A stretch of 64,000 nucleotides of DNA from Ilumatobacteraceae bacterium (GTDB lineage: Bacteria > Actinomycetota > Acidimicrobiia > Acidimicrobiales > Ilumatobacteraceae), in contig JAWPMO010000001.1 in assembly GCA_033344875.1 (NCBI GenBank), positions 2,319,595 through 2,383,594 of the forward strand, read 5' to 3'. The notes under the pieces were generated by a model that did no database searches, was not told the DNA's origin, and saw nothing but the letters and a program-made list of their open reading frames with translations. This document shows, in pieces, positions 15,953 through 22,970 of the stretch (its first letter is position 1; every line of letters starts with the position of its first letter). The position numbers were made by a program, and so were the translations under genes.

Positions 15953-17899
15953 ATGGGGGAAACCTTTTCCAAGCTGCTGTCGACCGTCATCACGGTGATC
16001 GTCGCTGTCGGGGCCAGCGCGGGCATCTGGATCGGCGCCAACCTGGTGTTCAACCAGGTCAAGCAGAACTGGCGCACGTTCACGGCGCTGGCGTTCGGGC
16101 TGTCCGGCTTCTTCGTCGGCGTGCTGATCAGCGGCAACCGGGTGACGCGGTACTCCAGCGACCCCGACGCCGAGGGCTTGGTCAAGTTCGGCTACTGGGT
16201 CTGGTTGCCGCTCCTCATCGGTGTCTGCGCTGCGTTGATCGGCCTCCTCCTCGGGGCGACCGACGACCCGACCCGCCGGCTGGCGATCGGCGTCGGTGGG
16301 CTCGCCGCCCTCGGCGCACTCGTCGGGAGCTTCGTGCGGGCCGAGTACCGACCCGAACTCGACGCCGCTGCGCTCATCGGCTGGACCGTCGGCGTCGCGG
16401 TCGTCGGTGCCGGGCTCGGCGCACTCCGCAAACGACCGCCGCTCGGCGGCGCCCTGATCGGCGGAGCGATCGGATGGATCCTCGGTGCCTGGGGTGCACC
16501 CGAACTCGGCGGCGGCAGCGCCGCCTGGGCCGTCGTCGCGATGATCGTCCCCGCCGCACTGGTCGGCGTCCGGATCGGCATGGGAGCCGTACCCGACGCG
16601 ACCGGACGGGCCGCGATCGACCAGAAGTCCCGCGCCGTCATCTTCGTCGGCCCGGCGCTGCTGTTCATCTTCGCCATGCTCGTGGTTCCGGCGCTCCGGA
16701 CGCTGCTGCTGTCGATCAAGGATCGCGACAGCCAGGATTACGTCTGGTTCGACAACTACCGGGCGATCTTCCAGGATCCGAAGAGTTGGGACACCTCGAT
16801 GTGGACCGACATGTTCACCAGCCGCCTCTTCTACACCGGCCTCGTCCTGCTCGGTGTCGCGCTGCTCCTCGGTCTGCGGGCGCGTCGTCGCACCGGGCGA
16901 TTGGTCGAGCTGGGCAGCCCGAGCATGGGCCCCCTCCTCTTCGGCGGCCTGCTGCTGTCGTTCGCGGTGTTCACGACCGTCCGCGGCACGATCATGAACA
17001 ACCTGTGGTGGGTCGTCGTCGTGACCCTCTTCTCCACCTCGATCGGTCTCGCCATCGCGGTCCTGGCCGACGGCGCCAAGTTCGAGAAGGTGGCCAAGTC
17101 GCTGGTGTTCATGCCGATGGCGATCTCGCTGGTCGGCGCCTCGGTCATCTGGCGGTTCATGTACGTCGCCCGCGACTCGAGCAAGGAACAGACCGGCGTG
17201 ATGAACGCGCTCTGGGTCGGGCTCGGCAAGCTGAGCACCGGCAGCGGTGTGGCCACGATCGTGTTCGGCCTCGTGTTCACCGCGATCTTCGTCGGCGTCA
17301 TGGCGCTCGTCGCCGACGCACTCGTGAAACGCGAGTACCCCCGCGCCGTCATCCCGGGTGTGCTCGCCGTCCTGCTCGGCTGGTTCCTCCTGCGGTACTG
17401 GCAGATCTACGGCGGCGGGGTCGGAGGCCAGCGAACCAACGCCGGCGGACGCACCGTCGGCGACCCGATCAACTTCATCCAGGACGGCCCGTTCAACAAC
17501 ATGTGGTTGATGGTCGTGCTGATCTGGATCCAGACCGGGTTCGCGATGGTGATCCTCTCCGCGGCGATCAAGGCGGTGCCGACCGAGTACATCGAGGCGG
17601 CCAAGGTCGACGGCGCCACCGACGGTCAGGTGTTCTGGCGGATCACGCTCCCGTCGATCAGCACGACGATCGGCGTGGTCGTCACGACGCTGATCGTGCT
17701 GGTCATGAAGGTCTACGACATCGTGCAGGTCCTCACCAACGGCAACTTCGGTACCGAGGTGCTCGCCAACAACATGTACCGAGAAGCGTTCCTCAACCAG
17801 GACTTCGGACTCGGGGCGGCACTCGCCATCCTGATCTTCGTCTCGGTCCTCCCGGTCATGGTCATGAACATCCGTCGCATGCAGCAAGAGGAGGCCTGA
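15953..17899 (+). CDS. Sugar ABC transporter permease (MalF/AglF-like) with large extra membrane regions
   Basis: The 648-residue protein is about twice the usual MalF length. Roughly the first 215 residues form about seven extra helices. The permease core starts near residue 225 and includes the cytoplasmic EAA loop (YIEAAKVDGA, near residues 545-560) that docks the ATPase. Two further hydrophobic hairpins appear inserted, near residues 285-345 and 435-480. It should form the translocation pore with the next gene product. The stop is two bases before the next ATG. The extra regions carry no motif that I recognise. Confidence 0.85.
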   Translation: MGETFSKLLSTVITVIVAVGASAGIWIGANLVFNQVKQNWRTFTALAFGLSGFFVGVLISGNRVTRYSSDPDAEGLVKFGYWVWLPLLIGVCAALIGLLLGATDDPTRRLAIGVGGLAALGALVGSFVRAEYRPELDAAALIGWTVGVAVVGAGLGALRKRPPLGGALIGGAIGWILGAWGAPELGGGSAAWAVVAMIVPAALVGVRIGMGAVPDATGRAAIDQKSRAVIFVGPALLFIFAMLVVPALRTLLLSIKDRDSQDYVWFDNYRAIFQDPKSWDTSMWTDMFTSRLFYTGLVLLGVALLLGLRARRRTGRLVELGSPSMGPLLFGGLLLSFAVFTTVRGTIMNNLWWVVVVTLFSTSIGLAIAVLADGAKFEKVAKSLVFMPMAISLVGASVIWRFMYVARDSSKEQTGVMNALWVGLGKLSTGSGVATIVFGLVFTAIFVGVMALVADALVKREYPRAVIPGVLAVLLGWFLLRYWQIYGGGVGGQRTNAGGRTVGDPINFIQDGPFNNMWLMVVLIWIQTGFAMVILSAAIKAVPTEYIEAAKVDGATDGQVFWRITLPSISTTIGVVVTTLIVLVMKVYDIVQVLTNGNFGTEVLANNMYREAFLNQDFGLGAALAILIFVSVLPVMVMNIRRMQQEEA

Positions 17900-17900
17900 G

Positions 17901-18902
17901 ATGAGCAACATCACCACGGTCGAGACCGACCCGGGCGGCGTCGCCGACCCGATGGCGAGCGAACACGGGCGCAGCGGCACCGGCGGCGACGGCGGCTCCG
18001 GGCCGATCGATCGCGTCTACCGACTCCTCAAGGGCATCCCGACCTGGATGCTCTGGCTGATCGTCGCGATCTGGAGCCTGCCGACCGTCGGTCTGTTTAT
18101 CAACGGCTTCCGCGAACGCGATGCACAGCGCTCGACCGGCTTCTGGAAGACGCAGGCGGGCGAGGGCACGCTCGACAACTACCGGACGATCTTCGAGTCC
18201 AACCAGGGGTTCGGCAAGTCGCTCCTGAACTCGGTCGCGATCGCGGTGCCGGCGACGATCATCCCGATCGCGATCGCCGCGTTCGCGGCGTACGGGTTCG
18301 CCTGGATCGACTTCAAGGGTCGCAAGCCGCTGTTCATCGCCACCGTGGCGCTGCTCGCCGTGCCGTTGCAGGTCGCGCTGATCCCGCTGCTCCAGTTGTG
18401 GATCTCCGGTGCCCACCTGACGCTGCCGTTCATCGACAAGACGATCACGCTGATCCCCGACTTCGACCTCGTCAACACGACGACCGCGGTCTGGCTGACG
18501 CACACCGGGTTCGGTCTGCCGTTCGCGATCTTCCTGATCCACAACTACATCTCGGCCCTGCCGAAGGACGTGTTCGAGGCGGCCCGCATCGACGGCGCCG
18601 ACCACTTCACGATCTTCTGGCGGCTGGTGTTGCCGTTGTCGATCCCCGTGCTCGCCGCCTTCGCGATCTTCCAGTTCCTCTGGACCTGGAACGACTTCCT
18701 GATCGCGCTCACGATGGCCGGCACCAACCCCGACGCTCGACCCACGACGATCCTGATCGCGAACCTCGCCGGCGACTTCGGCCGCAACGAACACCTGCTG
18801 CCCGCGGCTGCGTTCGTGCAGTCGTTCATCCCGCTGTGCGTGTTCTTCGCCCTCCAGCGGTACTTCGTCAGAGGCATGCTCGCCGGCGCCGTCAAGGGCT
18901 AG
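17901..18902 (+). CDS. Sugar ABC transporter permease (MalG/AglG-like)
   Basis: The 333-residue membrane protein has six main helices after a roughly 35-residue Gly/Ser-rich cytoplasmic N-terminus. The EAA loop reads FEAARIDGADHFTIFWRLVLP. It pairs with the preceding permease to import the sugar delivered by the binding lipoprotein. It begins two bases after the upstream stop. No ABC ATPase follows, so a shared MsiK/MsmX-type ATPase elsewhere is expected to energise the complex. Confidence 0.9.
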   Translation: MSNITTVETDPGGVADPMASEHGRSGTGGDGGSGPIDRVYRLLKGIPTWMLWLIVAIWSLPTVGLFINGFRERDAQRSTGFWKTQAGEGTLDNYRTIFESNQGFGKSLLNSVAIAVPATIIPIAIAAFAAYGFAWIDFKGRKPLFIATVALLAVPLQVALIPLLQLWISGAHLTLPFIDKTITLIPDFDLVNTTTAVWLTHTGFGLPFAIFLIHNYISALPKDVFEAARIDGADHFTIFWRLVLPLSIPVLAAFAIFQFLWTWNDFLIALTMAGTNPDARPTTILIANLAGDFGRNEHLLPAAAFVQSFIPLCVFFALQRYFVRGMLAGAVKG

Positions 18903-18921
18903 GAGACGCCGTCGACCCTGG

Positions 18922-18948
18922 GTTCCCCGGCCAGCGTGGTCGGGGAAC
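18922..18948 (+). terminator. Stem-loop at the end of the sugar ABC operon
   Basis: GTTCCCCGGCCA pairs with TGGTCGGGGAAC (12 bp, one G-U pair) around loop GCG, 20 bases after the permease stop. No T-run follows, so this is a terminator-like hairpin rather than a classic one. Confidence 0.5.
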
Positions 18949-18960
18949 GCACCCACTGAT

Positions 18961-18966
18961 TAGGTT
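18961..18966 (+). promoter_or_regulatory. Putative -10 box (TAGGTT) of a leaderless gene
   Basis: TAGGTT ends six bases before the GTG at 18973 and no ribosome site is present. The spacing matches other leaderless candidates in the window. No clear -35. Confidence 0.4.
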
Positions 18967-18972
18967 CGCGGC

Positions 18973-19914
18973 GTGAACGAACTCCCTGCCGTGTTCGACA
19001 ACCGGGTGAGCCGAGATCTCGGCGTTCCGATCCCGATCGTCCAGGCCCCGATGGGCTGGATCGCCCGCAGCCGCCTGGCGTCGGCGGTGTCGGCCGCCGG
19101 CGCCTGCGGCATCATCGAGACCTCGTCGGGCGAACTCGACGCCGTCAAGGCTGAGATCGCCAAGATGCGCGACCTGACCGACCGACCGTTCGGGGTCAAC
19201 ATCGCACAGGCCTTCGTCCGCGATCCGGCGATCGCCGAGTTCGTGATCGACCAGGGCGTGAAGTTCGTGACCACCTCGGCGGGCTCCCCAACCAAGTACA
19301 CGTCGATCCTCAAAGGCGCCGGACTCACGGTGTACCACGTCGTCCCGACGCTCTCGGCCGCGCTCAAGGCGGTCGATGCCGGGGTCGACGGGCTGGTCGT
19401 CGAGGGCGGCGAAGGTGGCGGCTTCAAGAGTCCGACACCCGTGTCGACCATGGTGCTGCTCCCGCTGATCCGCTCACGCGTCGACGTCCCCATCATCGCC
19501 GCCGGCGGCATCATCGACGGCGCCACGATGGCCGCTGCGTTCGCGCTCGGTGCCGAGGGCGTCCAGATGGGCACGCGCATGGTGTCGGCGGCCGAGTCCC
19601 CGGTGCACGACAACTGGAAGCAGGCGATCGTCGATGCCGACGAGACCGACACCCTGTTCCTCAATCAACGCCACTCCCCCGCACTCCGGGCCCTGCGGAC
19701 CGATCGCACGGAGGCGCTCGTCGACGCCGCCCACAACGTCTTCGGTGACTTCGGCGACGCGCAGGCGCTGTACTTCGGGGGCGACATGAACGCCGCGATC
19801 GCGCTGAGCGGACAGGTCGCCGGACGCATCGACGCCGTCCGGCCGGTCGCCGACATCATCGCCGACACCGTGCGCGAGTTCGGCGAGGTCGTCGCTCGCC
19901 TCCGAGGGGTCTGA
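18973..19914 (+). CDS. Nitronate monooxygenase / 2-nitropropane-dioxygenase-like FMN enzyme
   Basis: The 313-residue TIM-barrel protein shows PIVQAPMGWIA at the start, the FMN phosphate segment VEGGEGGGF near residue 140 and AAGGIIDGATMAAAFALGA downstream. This order is typical of NMO-family flavoproteins. The family oxidises alkyl nitronates, but many actinobacterial members act on unknown substrates or are enoyl-reductase-like. The GTG start lacks a Shine-Dalgarno and has a -10-like box six bases upstream. The stop shares one base with the next start (TGATG), so the next gene is coupled. Confidence 0.82.
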   Translation: MNELPAVFDNRVSRDLGVPIPIVQAPMGWIARSRLASAVSAAGACGIIETSSGELDAVKAEIAKMRDLTDRPFGVNIAQAFVRDPAIAEFVIDQGVKFVTTSAGSPTKYTSILKGAGLTVYHVVPTLSAALKAVDAGVDGLVVEGGEGGGFKSPTPVSTMVLLPLIRSRVDVPIIAAGGIIDGATMAAAFALGAEGVQMGTRMVSAAESPVHDNWKQAIVDADETDTLFLNQRHSPALRALRTDRTEALVDAAHNVFGDFGDAQALYFGGDMNAAIALSGQVAGRIDAVRPVADIIADTVREFGEVVARLRGV

Positions 19915-20531
19915 TGTCGTTCGAATGGCAGGAACTGATCGGCTACCTGGCGTCGGCGCTCGTCGTCACGTCGCTGGCGATGACATCGGTCGTCCGTCTG
20001 CGAATGATCTCGCTCGCCGGCTCGGTCACCTTCACCACGTACGGCTTCCTGATCGGCTCGGTCCCGATCATCATCACCAACGCGTCGATCGCGTGCCTCA
20101 ACGTCTGGTTCCTGTCGCGCGAGCTCGGCGGACGCCGCGATCTCGGCGCCGTCTTCGTGCCACCCGACTCCCCGTTCCTCGCCGACTTTCTCGCGAACCA
20201 CGCCCGCGACATCCAGATGTTCCAGCCCGAACACGACCCGACGCATGCTCCCGACGTGGCGATCGTGCTCACCCGCGACGGTCTGCCGGCCGGTGTCGTG
20301 CTCGGCGACCTCCACGACCGATGTCTCGACATCACACTCGACTACGTGCTGCGCGCCTACCGCGACTCCCGCCTGGGCCACTGGTTGTTCGGCGACGGGG
20401 CCCGCGTGCTGCGCGCCGAGGGCATCGAACGGGTCACCACACCCGGTGGCAACGAGACCCATCGCAACTACCTGGCCCGCATCGGGTTCGACTACGACAT
20501 CGAGATCGGGCGTTTCACCCGGAGCGTCTGA
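19914..20531 (+). CDS. YgjV-like membrane domain fused to an acetyltransferase-like domain
   Basis: The 205-residue protein has three predicted helices in the first 70 residues (starting IGYLASALVV) that resemble the YgjV inner-membrane family. The soluble remainder looks like a GNAT fold: a YRDSRLGHWLF segment fits the acetyl-CoA loop, and NYLARIGF fits the late conserved strand. The function is unknown; a membrane-tethered N-acetyltransferase is the simplest reading. The start overlaps the previous stop by one base. Both domain calls are by eye and moderate in strength. Confidence 0.62.
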   Translation: MSFEWQELIGYLASALVVTSLAMTSVVRLRMISLAGSVTFTTYGFLIGSVPIIITNASIACLNVWFLSRELGGRRDLGAVFVPPDSPFLADFLANHARDIQMFQPEHDPTHAPDVAIVLTRDGLPAGVVLGDLHDRCLDITLDYVLRAYRDSRLGHWLFGDGARVLRAEGIERVTTPGGNETHRNYLARIGFDYDIEIGRFTRSV

Positions 20532-20538
20532 GCCTGGG

Positions 20539-20544
20539 TAGCTT
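20539..20544 (+). promoter_or_regulatory. Putative -10 box (TAGCTT) of a leaderless gene
   Basis: TAGCTT ends seven bases before the ATG at 20552; no Shine-Dalgarno is seen. It lies just after the stop of the preceding gene. Confidence 0.35.
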
Positions 20545-20551
20545 CCGTCTC

Positions 20552-21688
20552 ATGCTCGAGATCGACGATGCTGCAGCGTGTTCGGCCTGGTTGGCGCTCG
20601 GCGACGACCGACCACCCGCCGCGTTCCAGCAACTCGACCTGCGCGACCAACCGGGATTCGAGTCGGGTTCGTTCCGCGGGTGTCTGTTCCTGTCGTGTCG
20701 GTTGACCCCGGCCCAGGCCGGGTTCCTGACCACGACCGGGGCGACCGTCATACGCGACGGCGACGAGCGGCCGTTCGCGGCGCACCGGGCCCGGCTCTAC
20801 ACACCGGAGGAACTCTTCGCCGGGTTCGACCCGACCGCCGGCGCGGCCTACGACGAGACGCTCGATGCCCGCGTGTACCGGCACTGGGTCGCGACCGGCC
20901 GCCAATACCCCGAGATGATCGACGAGAGCCTGGCGCGCCGGTTGCACGACCACTCGATCACCGACGCGTTGCACGAGGCGATCGCCGGCACCAAACCGGT
21001 GGCGATCATGGGTGGTCACGGACTCGAGCGCCGCGACCCGACCTACGCCGCGATCGCACGCATCGCGCGATCACTCACACGTTCCGACCGGCTGATGCTG
21101 TCGGGTGGGGGCCCCGGCGCGATGGAGGCGACACATCTGGGCGCCTGGATGGCGAACTTCGACGACGACCAACTCGACCATGCGATCGAACTCCTCGCGC
21201 CGCGGCCGTCCGGCGCCGTCGAGGGGCAGGAGTACGCGGACCCCGATTGGCTCGACCGAGCGTTCGCCGTTCGTGAGCGCTGGCCGCTGCCGGCCGCCTC
21301 CGACCGCTACGAATCGATCGGCATCCCGACCTGGATGTACGGCCACGAGCCACCGAACGCATTCGCCACTCGAATCGCCAAGTACTTCGCGAACAGTGTG
21401 CGCGAAGAGGGACTGCTCGCGATCGCGACCTACGGCGTGGTGTTCGCCCCGGGCAGCGCCGGCACGATCCAGGAGATCTTCCAGGACGCGGCACAGAATC
21501 ACTACGTGTCGTTCGGCCCGGCGTCGCCGATGGTGTTGCTCGGCGAGCGGTACTGGACCGAGCGCCACCCGGTGTGGGCGGTGCTCGAGTCGCTGGCCGG
21601 CGGGCGCGAGTACCGCGAGCTGATCACGATCACCGACGACGAGCAGCAGGTCGTCGACGAGATCCTCCGGTACGAGCGGACGGCCTGA
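20552..21688 (+). CDS. LOG-like Rossmann-fold nucleotide-binding protein with N-terminal extension
   Basis: The 378-residue protein contains VAIMGGHG near residue 150, LMLSGGGPGAMEATHLGAW near residue 182 and PGSAGTIQEIFQD near residue 300. This is the architecture of the LOG/TIGR00725-type Rossmann proteins, some of which release cytokinin-like bases from nucleotides. Canonical LOG enzymes have PGGxGTxxE; here the second Gly is Ser. Length is well above the usual 190-240 residues because of a roughly 140-residue N-terminal region without a recognised motif. The ATG at 20552 was chosen because earlier sequence in this frame overlaps the previous gene. The substrate is unknown. Confidence 0.75.
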   Translation: MLEIDDAAACSAWLALGDDRPPAAFQQLDLRDQPGFESGSFRGCLFLSCRLTPAQAGFLTTTGATVIRDGDERPFAAHRARLYTPEELFAGFDPTAGAAYDETLDARVYRHWVATGRQYPEMIDESLARRLHDHSITDALHEAIAGTKPVAIMGGHGLERRDPTYAAIARIARSLTRSDRLMLSGGGPGAMEATHLGAWMANFDDDQLDHAIELLAPRPSGAVEGQEYADPDWLDRAFAVRERWPLPAASDRYESIGIPTWMYGHEPPNAFATRIAKYFANSVREEGLLAIATYGVVFAPGSAGTIQEIFQDAAQNHYVSFGPASPMVLLGERYWTERHPVWAVLESLAGGREYRELITITDDEQQVVDEILRYERTA

Positions 21689-21697
21689 TCGGGGCCG

Positions 21698-22906
21698 TCA
21701 ACCGCGGGCGTCGTCGGCGCGTTCGAGTCGGCCCTCGTCGTCGACCGGAAGACCGGTGAGCAGCGCGACCGACAATGCGGCCGCGACCGCGCAGGCGATG
21801 ATCGCCCACCGGTACGAGTCGGTTCGGTCGATCAGCCAGCCGGCGGCGGGCGGCCCGAGCAGCCCACCGAGCCCTGGCGCCGTGTACAGCACGCCGAGGA
21901 TCGAACCGAGCCCGGCCACGCCCATCCGGTCGGAGATCAGGATCGGGCTGAGCGCCACGAACCCGCCGTAGCCGACGCCGAGCACCAGGACGAACACGAC
22001 CAACAGCGCATACGACGAACCGGCGACGAGCCAGATCAGGAAACTGACGCCGTGGATCACGAAGCACGCCCGGTACAGCCGGAACGAACCGAAGCGGCGC
22101 ACGAGCGACCCGAACCCGATCCGCGACAGCACGCTCGACCCGCCCAGCACGCCGACGAGCACGGCCGCCTGCACCGCGTCGATGCCGCGCTCCTTGGCGT
22201 ACTGACCGACGAAGACGAACGGCACGAACAGGGCGAGTCCGAGCGCGAACGCCGACAGGTGTACGCGTCGGAACACCGGGCTGCGCAGCGCATCGGCGAA
22301 CCGCGACGGTTGCGGCGAACCGTCGCCGGGCGGACGATCGACCAGCGGCACGCACGCGAGCAGGACCGCGGCGCCGCCGAACGCGAACACGACGTACGTG
22401 TCACGCCAGCCGTACCGGTCGATCATCGCCGCCGACAGCGGCGACAGGACCATCGTGCCGACCCCGATGCCCGCCACCGCCAACCCGACCGCCAGTGCCC
22501 GGTACCGCACGAACCACCCGCCGACCGTGGCGACCATCGGCACGTACCCGCATGCCGCCGCGATGCCGACACCGGCGCCGTACGTCACGTAGCCGGCACC
22601 GAGCGAGTCGACGCGGCTCGTGAGCAGCAACCCGACGAACATCGCGACGGCGCCGACGACCAGCACCAGACGCGGCCCGAACCGGTCGGTCATGCGACCC
22701 GTCACGATGCTCAACCAGAAGAACGAGAACGTCGTGATGCCGAAGATGACCGCGGTCGCTCCGGCCGCCGCGTCGAACTCCTCGCTCATCGACTCGAAGA
22801 AGGCGCCGAAGCTGTACGCCGTGCCGAGCGTCACCGCCGACGAGAAGAACGCCGCGACCACGGTGAACCACGCTCGACGCGAGTCGACGGTCGCACTCGG
22901 GCTCAT
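21698..22906 (-). CDS. MFS transporter (monocarboxylate/oxalate-formate-like)
   Basis: The 402-residue protein has twelve hydrophobic helices. The loop between helices 2 and 3 reads GRMTDRFGPR, the MFS signature. The AYSFGAFFESM start and RALAVGLAVAGIGVG segment resemble the monocarboxylate/oxalate-formate antiporter branch. It probably moves an organic anion across the inner membrane. It is convergent with the LOG-like gene (nine bases apart) and lies 64 bases from the end of hrpA on the same strand. The substrate is not inferable. Confidence 0.85.
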   Translation of the reverse strand: MSPSATVDSRRAWFTVVAAFFSSAVTLGTAYSFGAFFESMSEEFDAAAGATAVIFGITTFSFFWLSIVTGRMTDRFGPRLVLVVGAVAMFVGLLLTSRVDSLGAGYVTYGAGVGIAAACGYVPMVATVGGWFVRYRALAVGLAVAGIGVGTMVLSPLSAAMIDRYGWRDTYVVFAFGGAAVLLACVPLVDRPPGDGSPQPSRFADALRSPVFRRVHLSAFALGLALFVPFVFVGQYAKERGIDAVQAAVLVGVLGGSSVLSRIGFGSLVRRFGSFRLYRACFVIHGVSFLIWLVAGSSYALLVVFVLVLGVGYGGFVALSPILISDRMGVAGLGSILGVLYTAPGLGGLLGPPAAGWLIDRTDSYRWAIIACAVAAALSVALLTGLPVDDEGRLERADDARG

Positions 22907-22912
22907 CGCCGC

Positions 22913-22918
22913 ACCGTA
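22913..22918 (-). promoter_or_regulatory. Putative -10 box (TACGGT) of a leaderless gene
   Basis: TACGGT ends six bases before the MFS start at 22906; no Shine-Dalgarno lies between. Confidence 0.38.
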
Positions 22919-22970
22919 ACGACCGGACGTCGACGGTCGAGGGTCGGAACGCAGCGGTCGTCGGTCGCGG

